Shown piece by piece: positions 35,301-44,067 of a DNA stretch of 64,000 nt. The stretch comes from Watersipora subatra. Taxonomy: Eukaryota; Bryozoa; Gymnolaemata; Cheilostomatida; Watersiporidae. A program made the translations under genes and the position numbers. The DNA lies in contig NC_088711.1 of NCBI RefSeq assembly GCF_963576615.1, positions 35,638,121-35,702,120 of the forward strand. Reading direction: 5' to 3'. Positions within the stretch are counted from its first letter, which is position 1. Each line of letters starts with the position of its first letter. The notes under the pieces were generated by a model. The model did no database searches. It had not been told where the DNA came from and saw only the letters and a list, made by a program, of their open reading frames with translations.

Positions 35301-38300
35301 TTGATAAGGAAGGTTAGATGCGATAAAATGTTGATAAGGAAGGTTAGATGTGATAAAATGTTGATAAGGAAGGTTAGATGTGATAAAATGTTAATAAGGA
35401 AGATTAGATGTGATAAAGTGTTGATAAGGAAGATTAGATGTGATAAAATGTTGATAAGGAAGGTTAGATGTGATAAAGTGTTGATAAGGAAGGTTAGATG
35501 TGATAAAGTGTTGATAAGGAAGGTTAGATGTGATAAAGTGTTAGCAAGTTGTTTAATATGCAAGTCATGACTGCTAGCTATAAAAACTATTTGAGGCAAA
35601 TTGGTCGGATGCCATGTTGTATCAGTAATTATGCACTCTCTGTAAACCATATCAAATGAGAGTCAATGCTTGTCATCTATGTGTCCAGTTATATCGATTA
35701 AAATATAGTGATGAAAGTTCCGCTTCCCAGAAGGTTTTATCTCAGGACCTCCCGGTTTGAAGGCCAGCGATCTAAACCACTACATTACGATCGTTCAACT
35801 GACTGTAGGGATGAATGATTGCGATGCCATTCATTACATCGGTTAAAATACTCACTTGAAGCGCTTGGGGTTATTAACTAGCACAGTTGATCATTACGCA
35901 TAACGTAATGATTATTAAGCTGGCTTCAAACACGGCCATTGTTTTAGTAAAGATTTAGACTACTAGAATACGAGGTAAGTTACTCAAGTTCATCGGGTAA
36001 TTATTTTATTACCCGTGGAACGCCGGGCGTTTGGCTAATAATTATTATATTAGAATCGCTGAATCGCTTATTGCAATTCGACATAACAATGAAAATGGTC
36101 TCTTTGTATAAAACATTTTCCAATCTATTTTCTGCATACGTATTTTTGAACAACCAAGTTTTAACATAAGTGTTTTCGTGTATGCTTTCTAAACACTCTC
36201 AATTTTAATTGATCTAAAGTTCTTTCATAATTCATGGTCTGTATAGATTAGGTTGCATTCTGGAAGAACTGTCGAGAATGCACTTTTATTGATGGATTTA
36301 TTTGAATAAACTTTCGCTTCAGGGACAGATGTTCAGCTGTGGAGTGTGTCATAAGGAATATTCCAGCAAAAAGAATCTTGAGCGACACGAGCAGCGAGTT
36401 CACCATCAGGTATATTAGCTCTGTTTTTTACACAAAGAGTTCTGGTGTAAATACACCGATTTGTATCCAGTTCTCTGGTGAAGCCTAGTAGTAAGTAATA
36501 TGTATCATTCGTCATGTCAGTGAGTAGTACAAAGAAACTGCATTTCATGCAATTTACATGCAATTGTAGTGTTTCACTGTGCCAGCTGGTTTAATTTAGC
36601 TCATAGAGATGAAATATCTTTACAAATTTGTTAGGATTTTTAAATTTTATCAATAGTTTAACCAAAAAGTAGCAAACACTAAAATTGCATTTTGAACCAC
36701 TGAAAGTTTTGCTTTTGAAACTTGTTCACTTTGTTCACGATTAGCACTTTCTAATTATTACGTGTTCATAGCGCACTGGTTCTCTCTCATGTACCTCTAT
36801 GCCTAGGACACTGGTTCTCTCTTGTGTACCTCTATGCCTAGGACACCGGTTCTCTCGTGTACCTCTATTCCTAGCACACTGGTTCTCTCTCGTGTACCTC
36901 TATTCCAAGCACACTGGTTCTCTCTCGTGTACCTCTATTCCTAGCACACTGGTTTTCTCTTGTGTACCTCTATTCCTTGCACTCTGGTTCTCTTTGGTTG
37001 CATCTCTTTTCGTGGCTGTTCAATAGATCATTTCACAATGATTTCATTTATTTTAGGTGAAAGACTTCCTTTGTCACATGTGCAGTTGTGCTTTCTATGA
37101 AAATAAAGACTTGGTTAACCACATGTATATGAAACATAAAGTTAATCCTCAGAAGAAAACTGTCTTCAGCTGTCAGGTAATCCACCAGCCAATTTCACTG
37201 CTTCTTTCCAACAAAGTCGCTCAAATGCTTTCTTTTGAATTCCTTGTAAATTGTTTGTAGTCATTTTATCGTTGCTTGTTGCCAGTAGCGCACACGGTAA
37301 ATGATTTCAGTTCTTTGCAAATTATTTTCTAACTTGCACTACTTCACTTTTGTGGGAACGATTACAAATTTTAAGTGCATGTTCATGGAATTATGTGCTG
37401 AAGTAGCGTAACAGACTTGGGCAATCTGATTACCAGCTGTGAGCTAAGTGATTATTTTATACTCAGGAAATGACTGTGTATTAGAGATTACATAATTAAA
37501 TTATATGCATTTTTAAAGGGTTACTTCAGTTTGATTTTAAAAGATTTTATCAGAGAATATAGATATTTTTCTCTCATTTAAAGTTTAGTTTGTTGTTTTA
37601 GGTTAACTGACTGCCAGGGTGTTTTAACTCTTTCACTATCTCATAAAATTTTGACCGAATTATTATTCTGCCCGAATTAATTCAAACCAATTTTCGAAAA
37701 ATCGATATGCTGCTAGTGTTTAAGCAGCATGCTCATTTTACTGTAAAATGCATCTTATTCACGACAAAATTCTGTACAAGATAAGTATAAAATTGTTTAG
37801 TGAATCCCACTCTCACAAAATTTCTGACGCTTTCTTTGTGTTGAACGAATGTGGTGTGTTTCTTATTGCCATAACGATAACGATCTGGTTTTCCTGTTTT
37901 GAAAAATAATTGTTAGAAATGGAATTGTTGAGCCACAATATTTTCAATTGGTTGCAAGTAATTGGCAACAATTTTGTTTTGTTGGAGACAAAATTTGATT
38001 GGTCTAACTAATGTGTGGGCTTTGTAATGAAAAGAAAAGTGAAACACTATTGATAAGCCGATACATCGGCTTACGGTAGCGAATGAGTTAAGAGTAAAAT
38101 TGATAAAACTTGATCGCAGTCAAAATGCTCAGAAAAAAAGGCGCGCCCAGAATTCTTCAAAAATGACATCAATAGCCGTGCATATTGTTTATAAGTGATA
38201 ATATACTGTCTCATCAGCCTTGGGTACTCAAATGTTTACACAGTATTTAGAGGAAACCAAAATTCTAATCAACCTATCAAAATATGTACAGCATAGCAAT

Positions 38301-41300
38301 GTATCTGAGTCTATATTTGAAGTTTTATTTCAACAATCATGAGTAAATTGGGCAAAATAAAATATAGGACAATGGAGACGCATAACGCTGTAACTTGAAT
38401 GCAATAGCCGATGTCCTAACGAGAGGGAAGACAGGAAGTGTGACTAGTGACATCAATTTTGGAGAAGTCTTTTTCGTCGGAGTGTTTTAATCGCGATCAA
38501 GTTGTGTCGATTTTGATTTTGAAGCATACTGGCTGTCGGTTCACTTTGAACAACATAGACAATCTCAAATAATAGGAAAATATTTATAGGCCTACATTTT
38601 GATAAAATCTTTCAAAGTTTGACATGAGTGACCCTTTAATGAGCTACATTGCTCAGGTCTCTGACAGAAGTATCAGACCACATCAGCTGATGCTCTGTGT
38701 TGTCTTTTTATATCTCATAATACGAAATTATTGGGTAGGTAAGTACCAGTGCATACTTGGCCACTTTTCAGGTTTAATAAAAATTATACAAACATTTGAG
38801 ATTGGTGGGATTGATTTTCACATATTAATTAATGTTTTGGAAGTTTTGAAGAGCCGATGAAGTTTTCGAACCGGTAATGCAAAATGTTTGTCTCGTGATC
38901 ACTAGTTTCACGTGATCCACTTTTTCCATTCTATATTAAATGTGCACTTTGGATTATCATTTTTCATGAGATGTCCATTTATTACATGCCCAGTTTAATT
39001 ACAAGATTTACTTCCAACAGTAGCTGCTGCAGGATGCTCGTTTTTTTTTTAACAGTAGCATTTAAAGCTTTATTTGAATGATAGGTATAGTGTTGTATCT
39101 TCACATTTTTATAGCATTGTATTCTTTGTTGCTTTGACTTTTATCGCTTTGTGTAATGTTAGATGGAAGGATGTGACTTCACTGCATTAGCCCAGGATGC
39201 GCTAAGCAGGCACTTCACACTTTGTCATGCCTCAACTAAAGCATTCACTTGTGGCCATTGCGGAAAGGCTTTCAATGCAGCGCATAACTTGAAGCAACAC
39301 GAAGAAATAATGCACTCAGCAGGCTCAAAGCAGTACAGGTGTAGCCAGTGCTCCTTCCATACCCACGTACTCCAGTACCTCAAAAGGCATATGAAGGTCC
39401 ATTCTGAATCGAAGAAGCACCGGCAAGTCTCTTTACTGTACATTCTCTAGTAATAAAGATTGAAGGTTGCAGTAACTCTATTGTTAGAGTCATGTGAAGG
39501 TTGCAGTAACTCTATTGTTGGAGCCATGTGAAGGTTGCAGTAGCTCTATTGTTAGAGTCATGTGAAGGTTGCAGTAGCTCGATTGTTGGAGCCATGTGAA
39601 GGTTGCAGTAACCCTATTGTTGGAGCCATGTGAAGGTTGCAGTAACTCTATTGTTAGAGCCATGTGAAGGTTGCAGTAACTCTATTGCTGGAGCCATGTG
39701 AAGGTTGCAGTAACTCTATTGTTAGAGCCATGTGATGGTTGCAGTAACTCTATTGTTAGAGCCATATGAAGGTTGCAGTAACTCTATTGTTGGAGCCATT
39801 TGAAGGTTGCAATAGCTCTATTGTTAGAGCCATGTGAAGGTTGCAGTAACTGTGTTATTCTAGAATTTTTGTTGGTTAACTTAATGGCTGATTTGCCTTT
39901 ATTTAGATGTTAATTGCCATCTGAGTATTCACGAGAATTCTGTTAGAGCTCTGCTTATTTCGCTACATTTTCTTGTGCTTTCAGATCTTGACAGCAATGA
40001 TATACAGCCCCCCCCAAGGATAGCCGACGGCTATCATATGGGCGAGGTTTAATGTTGGAGCTCTGTTAGGATTGTGCTAACCTGGGTTTCGGAGCAAACA
40101 CAACTCTCGCAGGGCGGTCACGTTGCCTTGTTAGGTTTTGGAAAACACGACTCGCTGTTATCGTTTCATCAGCTCATTCAGTCAGTAGGCCTCGCGGTTC
40201 ACAATAGCAAACCTTGAATTTCTACAATGTAGGGCTGATACCTAACCAAAATAATAGATTCATACAAAATAAAACATTTTAAATTACCTACTTTTAGTAA
40301 TTTTAAAATTGGTAAAGGTCGTAGTATATGCTTAAAGTTGAATATAATTACCCGAACAACGGCATTTCTTTTCTAGTTTTTGATTAATATTTTGCCACCC
40401 CTAATATAAAATGACAAAGTCTTCCATCGTTATCACATTGTTTTACCTGGCCAATAAGATGGGACAGCAGGCAAAGCTGTGCAGTGCAGTTTTCATACTC
40501 AAAATCTAAATGCAAAACCGAATTTGAGCTATTTTACGATTGTGACTATTAATATCGCGAATGCTTGTGAATGGCAACTGACTGATCATAACGGTGACAA
40601 TATTGGGATACTATATTTATTTGACAACAAAATGAATTCAACAGATAAGTAAAATAACCACTATAGTTCATAATATTTGTAAATTTACAAGGTGCTTTAT
40701 TCAGCATATTTGTTTGTTCGGGTGCCGTGTTCGGGTTAATCCCAACAGAGCTCCATCATTAAACCCCGCCCATATGAGCGCCGTCGGCTATCCTTGGGGG
40801 GCTGTATGTCATTGTTAACAGGAAGTGAAATCTACAGTAAAAAATTTAAGAAAATGTCAAAATTGTGTTTTAAGATTTTCTGAATAATGAAAGTGACAAT
40901 TTTTACCTCTAATTGGTCAATTACTTCTTTTTATTGTTTATAAGTCAATGACACGTATCTTTACTTCTAGTTGGTTTATTAAACAAATTTTGCTTACCAA
41001 TTTTTAAAGATCACTTTTCTTAAGTTAGCCTTTAACGAGATGCTCTAATCGGCAATGTTATCGCTCTTATTTCTGCTAGTAGATTCAACTATTTCTATTT
41101 GTTCTCTTAGTTGTTAAAGATTTTGTTGAAGCCATTTGCTCTTGGCTTGCAGTGTACATGCGCATGTACCTGCGCATGTTACTGCTTATGACATCATATT
41201 CTTTAGTTTATAGTCATAAATAGAACATTTTATCATCAAGAGGTTATAAGATAACTTAACAGGGAATTCATAACTGTCTTAACTAACATTTAACCATTAA

Positions 41301-41808
41301 TTTGCTCTCACACGAATTATTTGCATTCTGTTGTAGGTGTTCATTTGTTGGATGCGATTACAAGAGTAATTTTTTAGGAAATTTGAAAAAACACCTAAAA
41401 ATTCACTCTCCACATCATCAACTATCCGCTAAAACCAAAAAGGATCATAATTACATTAAGCCAAAGCGAAAGTCTTCAAAAAATGTGAATTCTTCAAGCA
41501 GCACATTTGCAGGTCAATCGGCAGCTCCTTTGACGATGACCCAACAACCTGATCTCTCTTCAATGAGTCAACAGTACATCTCCTATGGCACCACTCATGC
41601 AGACCTACCGCAAACTTCTGGCTACCAGCAAGTTCTGCCCATCAGCGTAAAGCAGGAAAACCTATCTATGAAAGGAGCTGGTTTGATCAATCAAAACCTA
41701 GCCCAAGAGTCTACAAGTAATATCGTAGCGGTGAATGAGGGCCCTAGTCAATATTATCAGCAGTATGCAGACCTGAGCAGAAGCTCCAATAGCTATCTCT
41801 CTCTTTAG
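23194..41808 (+). CDS. multi-C2H2 zinc-finger protein gene (at least 12 exons)
   Basis: This is a probable nuclear DNA-binding protein of about 620 residues. Exons: 23194-23329, 28471-28590, 28864-28951, 29346-29417, 30988-31052, 32880-32996, 33805-33971, 34526-34682, 36323-36409, 37057-37176, 39163-39422, 41337-41808. Every junction from the second exon onward keeps frame. The order is an N-terminal helical stretch, an acidic segment (SELSDNESGDEDEKEEQ), then about nine C2H2 fingers, several split by introns so that joining restores CX2CX12HX4H or CX4CX12HX3H spacing. The last exon has a basic stretch (KPKRKSSK), a Q/S-rich tail and VKQE, a possible SUMO site. The first exon ends in phase 1 but the second begins in phase 0, so one exon is missing or exon 1 is misassigned. 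One intron appears to use a GC donor. I do not recognise the orthologue. Confidence 0.85.
23631..23868 (-). repeat. Gypsy 3' LTR
   Basis: The copy is downstream in element sense. Its outer edge is next to TAATA and its inner edge adjoins the polypurine tract. Confidence 0.95.
23869..23878 (-). other. polypurine tract
   Basis: In element sense it reads AGAAAAGGGA directly before the 3' LTR, the expected plus-strand primer. Confidence 0.85.
24013..27873 (-). CDS. Gypsy gag-pol polyprotein
   Basis: The 1286 residues are uninterrupted. The N-terminal gag-like region (about 1-220) is followed by two zinc knuckles (C229/C232/H236/C241 and C248/C251/H255 or H256/C261). The aspartic protease motif DTGA is at 324-327. 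The reverse transcriptase has RICTDFTELNKYV, LPQGLNSAPEIF and VHMDDILV (catalytic DD 594-595). RNase H has TTDASNQG (D740) and TDHKPL. The integrase has the HHCC region (C998, C1001) and the D1028, D1082, E1118 triad with 35 residues between the last two. No chromodomain or envelope was seen. The product would copy the element's RNA and insert it. The first ATG lies only 13 bp inside the LTR, overlapping the primer-binding site; a second Met is at residue 8. Confidence 0.96.
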   Translation of the reverse strand: MNEHLCKMEGISPPQQLDLRANDLAGEWRRWVRSFSDYLLAIDLVGTSGANERRKLALFRHVGGEDVRELYSQMEFVGTDNEGNPEEIAEGATGRKIDDVLKRFREYCNPRSGVIVSRYTFHNCSQSGEPVDVYLMKLRRVAESCEFGNQRDSLIRDKLLFGLDDHKLRDKMMREPDERLTLDYVIKALRIAEVSKNAQNSSEKPTEVSFVTSHKNGSKLENDKPKISCNKCGRRHVRNRCPAFGTTCRKCKRKHHWESVCTNEVTQAVSELQVADNNEANSDEVFLGEIFDIDSVGLEAGSWYSNVRVDTDIKKNQLMRFKLDTGAALSVCGPQHCVGTQYPSTKKLYGPGRTLLNCIGVISGKLTAGREKITEDIYVIENQNTPLLSRKACESLKFVTVDKSRCEIGSIRVSDSLFKGLGKLDTEYSITLDENAKPFALHVPRPIPFPLRQKANIALEKMVEDGVIVAIEEPTQWVAPMVVVPKPGQDKVRICTDFTELNKYVLREVHPMATVEESLASIRGGKVFSKIDANSGFWQIPLSDESSKLTTFLTHRGRYRYLRLPQGLNSAPEIFQAEMNRILGDLEGLIVHMDDILVVGQSTEQHDSRLSVVLRRLEQAGMTLNKSKCQFGVSKVQFLGYVIDQFGIHTGPRVQGILEFPTPANVTGVRSFLGLANQYARFSPQLADVTKPLRDLLRKDVDWIWGYGQQEAFQKVKEIFANPPVLATYDPTRETIITTDASNQGLGATLSQVQPDGTRRLVAAASRSLSDTEQRYAAIEKEALGVCWALEKFSQYILGMKKVLIETDHKPLITLFGNLFLDRLPARIQGFKLRLQRFDYRITHISGKDNIAADALSRNTSTKPDEADAQRVEEVETVVNGGVRLNGLDTRLEQMKIDQRNDETLSKVLQFVSEGWPAYLSSTDTLMQPYFERKAFLCINKGFLMMGNRLVIPLNQRSKVLEDIHRGHLGVTKCQTRARNSLWWPCMSKAIETMVGQCQICQKDSNTSFETLRPTATPDRPWQVVGSDLFHFQGQTYLLVVDYYSRFPEIALLGKDSTSKNVINHMRSIFSRHGIPECVISDNGPQYSAQDFVEFAETYGFTQVTSSPHYPRGNGAAERAVQTIKKMLTKEKDPYLALLAFRTSPQLGLYSPAELLMGRVLRTTVTCHPDALIPKLPDHEQFKKKNDSYKDQMKINHDSNTRVKDLRPLEKNSAVYIRDNHRDGVIENRPNVNNRAVQITCDNGRIVTRNRSAVVPTQPATPAPNTLTTRSGRTVKPPSYLTDYEL
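27870..27886 (-). other. candidate primer-binding site
   Basis: In element sense TGGTGGCAGCGGTG starts at the first base after the 5' LTR, as expected for a tRNA primer. The tRNA was not identified. It overlaps the gag start codon at 27873. Confidence 0.65.
27887..28124 (-). repeat. Gypsy 5' LTR
   Basis: It matches the other LTR over all 238 bp by eye and should carry the element promoter. No TATA position was assigned. Confidence 0.95.
28471..28590 (+). CDS. zinc-finger gene exon 2
   Basis: The acceptor is TTTATTCAAG and the donor GTAATT, with 40 codons in phase 0. It is open as KGVNTCYTFIISPDETDVVS and FLEVIEAHCASEISELEDVK. No known domain is seen. Confidence 0.75.
28864..28951 (+). CDS. 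zinc-finger gene acidic exon
   Basis: The acceptor is TTTATAG and the donor GTATGG. It encodes QENTDEMVSCEASELSDNES and GDEDEKEEQ, ending one base into a codon. That base joins TT of the next exon to make Ile. Confidence 0.75.
29346..29417 (+). CDS. zinc-finger gene exon with a CX2C half-finger
   Basis: The acceptor is GACTTGCAG and the donor CAAG then GTCAGC. It encodes SETMACMLCGLEEADSLESH. The final G joins AC of the next exon to make Asp. Confidence 0.72.
29494..30416. mobile_element. non-autonomous DNA transposon with 18-bp TIRs, TSD CTAG
   Basis: The left end is CACCCAGGGCTGATACTC and the right end, reverse complemented, is GTCCCAGGGCTGATACTC. CTAG flanks both (29490-29493 and 30417-30420). 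It lies in the intron between exons ending 29417 and starting 30988. Inside is a tandem duplication of GATTGGGGGTACAATATCCA. No transposase frame was seen. Confidence 0.8.
30988..31052 (+). CDS. zinc-finger gene exon
   Basis: The acceptor is CTTTTTGTAG and the donor GGA then GTGAGC. It encodes DDEMSPKEFYANWKELSRHV plus G. With the next exon it forms RHVGEKH, a finger H-X4-H half. Confidence 0.7.
31725..31795 (+). repeat. tRNA-cored dispersed repeat, end-module fragment (copy 6)
   Basis: TTAGTACACTCGGCAGTCCT, CGTGAGAGATCGTC and TAGGTGCATAATT match the family end module. The core is absent. Confidence 0.55.
32340..32470 (+). repeat. tRNA-like core and tail of the dispersed family (copy 7)
   Basis: TAGCGGTGTAGTGGTTAGAG resembles an A box region, and CGTTCAATTTC a degenerate B box. 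The tail has ACAGATGGATGGACACCGCT and TTAGTATAGATT as in copy 1. Confidence 0.6.
32677..32720. repeat. perfect 21-bp-arm inverted repeat
   Basis: TACCTTACACCCTCTCTTCT+T and its exact reverse complement are separated by only GT. It lies in a zinc-finger gene intron, 160 bp before the next exon. Confidence 0.9.
32880..32996 (+). CDS. zinc-finger gene exon
   Basis: The acceptor is GAGTTGCAG and the donor AAG then GTACTC, 39 codons in phase 0. It begins EKHCTLDISRVKKSSYV and completes the split H-X4-H. No other domain is recognised. Confidence 0.75.
33805..33971 (+). CDS. zinc-finger gene exon, start of the finger cluster
   Basis: The acceptor is CATTGTAG (an alternative in-frame acceptor puts the start at 33820). 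It encodes KCPRCVVQVNPGVSFKNGYL, HLHQEHH and QCVSCNYNSH. The donor is CATAG then GTGAGG. The finger is completed by the next exon. Confidence 0.82.
34526..34682 (+). CDS. zinc-finger gene exon
   Basis: AG of the previous exon plus T makes Ser. The joined finger CNYNSHSEYLLTRHIEYNH has exact CX2CX12HX4H spacing, which confirms the junction. A second finger CPICKKFLLQRFLTKHIEAI follows. The donor is AAG then GTAGGC. Confidence 0.9.
34715..35548. repeat. 30-bp minisatellite, about 27 units
   Basis: The unit is AAGGTTAGATGTGATAAAGT+GTTGATAAGG. Thirty is a multiple of three, so long repetitive frames appear on both strands; these are artefacts. It starts about 30 bp after a zinc-finger exon donor. 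Confidence 0.95.
35690..36038 (+). mobile_element. putative Helitron-like fragment
   Basis: It ends CCCGTGGAACGCCGGG then CGTTTGG and CTAA before T, similar to elements A and B. On the minus strand it contains a tRNA-like stretch GTAGTGGTTTAGATCGCTGG. The start is not defined. Confidence 0.4.
36323..36409 (+). CDS. zinc-finger gene exon, one complete finger
   Basis: The acceptor is CGCTTCAG and the donor CAG then GTATAT. It encodes CGVCHKEYSSKKNLERHEQR and VHHQ, a standard CX2CX12HX4H finger in phase 0. Confidence 0.9.
36771..37005. repeat. 35-bp minisatellite, about 6.5 units
   Basis: The unit is GCACACTGGTTCTCTCTCGT+GTACCTCTATTCCTA. It ends about 50 bp before a zinc-finger exon acceptor. 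Confidence 0.9.
37057..37176 (+). CDS. zinc-finger gene exon
   Basis: The acceptor is TTATTTTAG and the donor CAG then GTAATC. It encodes FLCHMCSCAFYENKDLVNHM and YMKHK, a full finger, then VFSCQ, the first Cys of the next finger. Confidence 0.9.
37624..38091. mobile_element. MITE-like element, TSD TTAA
   Basis: TTAA CTCTTTCACTATC at the left and GGTAGCGAATGAG TTAA at the right are imperfect inverted ends flanked by TTAA, the target used by piggyBac and Kolobok families. An inner palindrome AAGCCGATACATCGGCTT is near the right end. No transposase was seen. Confidence 0.6.
38092..39162. other. zinc-finger gene intron, nothing recognised
   Basis: AT-rich. The 78-codon frame at 38624-38860 has no splice or motif support. 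Confidence 0.5.
39163..39422 (+). CDS. zinc-finger gene exon with three fingers, GC donor
   Basis: The acceptor is TAATGTTAG. Joined to VFSCQ it makes a CX4CX12H finger (CQMEGCDFTALAQDALSRHF), followed by fingers CGHCGKAFNAAHNLKQHEEI and CSQCSFHTHVLQYLKRHMKV. It ends CACCG before GCAAGT. Only this GC donor keeps frame into the next exon. Confidence 0.88.
39461..39851. repeat. 34-bp minisatellite, about 11.5 units
   Basis: The unit is GAAGGTTGCAGTAACTCTAT+TGTTAGAGCCATGT. It starts 38 bp after the GC donor. Confidence 0.93.
39995..40814. mobile_element. non-autonomous DNA transposon with about 70-bp TIRs
   Basis: Both ends carry ATACAGCCCCCC, AAGGATAGCCGACGGC, CATATGGGCG and TTTAATG..GGAGCTCTGTT in inverted orientation (39995-40070 and about 40737-40814). 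TA next to CAGCC at both sides could be a mariner-type target, but the similarity continues a few bases beyond. No transposase frame lies inside. Confidence 0.8.
41337..41808 (+). CDS. zinc-finger gene terminal exon
   Basis: The acceptor is CTGTTGTAG. With CG from the previous exon it makes RCSFVGCDYKSNFLGNLKKH and LKIH, a CX4CX12HX3H finger. Then come the basic KPKRKSSK, an S/Q/T-rich tail, ISVKQENL and stop TAG at 41806-41808. Confidence 0.9.
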
Positions 41809-42615
41809 CGAAGGCTCCTCATATATCATACCCATAATTTATTTAAGTAACTGCCTATCAGGTCCTATATCACGCTGAAAAGTTCTCAACGGAGAATTGT
41901 TGTTCACTGACATTAAAAATAGCCTATGGCTTGCATAAATTTTTTTAGAAGCATATTTTAGTTGTCATTTGTTGCGCAAAGACTGACAACACGTTGAAGG
42001 TCTTAGCTATAAGGTAAAGAAATATAACCTTAAACTGCTGTGTTATGTCTTTGTTGTTGTTGTTAATTGGGTTAAAGAGACGACCAGTACGTTTTTATAG
42101 CAACTGCCTTGCGAGTCTACATCATATTCTTGTTTGATTCTTTTGTTCGAGCAAAGACATCTGGTACAAGGCTTACAGATAGTAAACTTGGGATTTATTC
42201 AGATTTGGTTTTATTTGTTTTTAGGAAGGTTCTACGTATAGCCATCTTAGATTTTTGTTAGCAAAGCTATGATTGGCTATCGTTTGACTATCGTTTGACT
42301 ATTTGGCTAGTTTACTTCCATTAAGAATGGTATGGACATCTGCTCATCTCCAAAAGATAATTGTATTTAAAGATAATCAAATCAATATATGGATTTGCTC
42401 TATATCAGGGATGGCCAAATGATTTTGGCCATGATCCACTATGGCCTTATCTGACAAATTAATGATCCATAACCAGCGCAAGATGTGCCTTTTTTACTAA
42501 ATAAAAGCTTGCAATTATTTGTGTATATCTTACAGGCATGAAATAAAGTTTTGAAAAAATTTATTAATATGCATAATTTGACTATAAATCAGTGGGTGAA
42601 TGTGCTGTAATAAAT

Positions 42616-44067
42616 GTGACCCCGGCCGTCAGAATGTACAATCGTGCGGTAATTGCATTGTTCACAATAGCGCGCTAAGCATGCTTCACGCTATTATATG
42701 ACTCACCGTCACCATTTTAGTAAACAGTGGTTTATAGTGCATTCAACCCTGCTCTTTCACGTGGTCTTGTTTATTTTTGTGTCTGACCAATCATAAAGCC
42801 AGAATTGCCATTTAACTATACCCATATCGGTGGTTGCTATAGAATTTTTCGTAACCCAAGATCATAAATATAGGCTCTAACTGCGGGTGCGCGCGTGTAT
42901 TTGGCTATTTCCGGTTTTAATGCTTCAGGCTAGAACAAAATAAAACCATCGCAAAAATTACGGCTAGTTGATGCTAGATGAGTATTTTTACTTAGAATCT
43001 GAGTCAGCTGCCTCAGATCATAGTGAAAGCGATGATGAGGATTGTGATAATAGGGTAACCTTAGAAATGCAGCTGCTTACGCAATATGTGGCTGCTAACG
43101 ATAATGCGAATGAATTAAATCAAATTACAGAGAATAACGATCAGCCTATCACTGCTGATAGCATTCCCATTCTAGCTGTTGACATCAAACTGATAAGTGG
43201 GTGCAAATGTAAAGAATTATGCGCTAGTTTTATGTCATCTAAACAATTAAGCCTCATTAGAACTGTGTATCAAGGATTACCGAAGGAAACGTTGGATGCG
43301 GTTGTGTTGGGACAAATTGCCACTATCATAACAAAGAAACCCCTCTAATGCGCTACAATAAATCTCTGCAGCATACTCGTGCTACACTGCGTGAGTTTTA
43401 AACTACATAAAAAGAGCTCTAGATTGAATGGTCACTTGATGAGTTGGGTTGATATTTCCGCATCCTGATGCCTTCTGTTGTCACTTTTCGTTGACCTTAC
43501 CACGACCTTCTGTAAAGGTGGACAATTCTGAATACACTTTCAACACTTTGTTAAGTTGTTGGACTGTCATTATATGCAGTCACAGCAATATAGCTTGATG
43601 AGAAGTGCCCAGTTTGAAACATACCCTTTTAATTAATATATCCAGGATGGTGAGTTTTTAGCCACATATATTGTTAACCTTTTCTATGACCTTTGGGAGG
43701 TCAACCATCAATTGAATTGGAACAAAAATGCAACAATCATGTTTTTCAGGGTTTTATTGTAGAGAATACCAGGTTTCATTAATATAGGTTGAGATTAAGT
43801 GGTTGGTTGCTATGGCATTTTGATTTGTAAACAAATACCATGATTTACAGTTCATGAATCAGCAACTTTATCCTGCTTAAACTCAAAACAACAGTTTTAG
43901 TTCATCACGAGACCTTCTCTACTAAATCTTGCATAACCTGGGCATAAATAACCCGATTTAAAAAATTTAAAATGCATTAAAATCCTCAGAATTTGCTGAT
44001 TTTAAATCTTTAAATAACTCAAAAATGTGGTTTTAGCACGATTGTACATTCTGACTGCCTGGGTCAC
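42616..44067 (+). mobile_element. nested 1452-bp DNA transposon, 32-bp TIRs, TSD AAAT
   Basis: TIRs 42616-42647 and 44036-44067 differ at two positions; both contain GTCAGAATGTACAATCGTGC and begin GTGACCC. AAAT flanks each side (42612-42615 and 44068-44071). It carries one 126-codon ORF near the left end. I cannot assign a superfamily from the TSD and TIR alone. Confidence 0.88.
42971..43348 (+). CDS. ORF of the nested transposon, unknown function
   Basis: About 125 residues from ATG at 42971. The acidic start contains SESAASDHSESDDEDCDN. A C-terminal segment has GCKCKELCASF, SLIRTVYQGL and LDAVVLGQIATI. The C-x-C-x3-C cluster followed by a hydrophobic helix suggests a small metal-binding or N-terminal transposase domain, but I do not recognise the family. 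It ends in TAA before the element's other half, which has no comparable frame. It may be a truncated transposase or an accessory protein. Confidence 0.55.
   Translation: MLDEYFYLESESAASDHSESDDEDCDNRVTLEMQLLTQYVAANDNANELNQITENNDQPITADSIPILAVDIKLISGCKCKELCASFMSSKQLSLIRTVYQGLPKETLDAVVLGQIATIITKKPL

Noticed and set aside
34658..35650. 330-codon minus and 280-codon plus ORFs
   Set aside because: Both are translations of the 30-bp intronic minisatellite.
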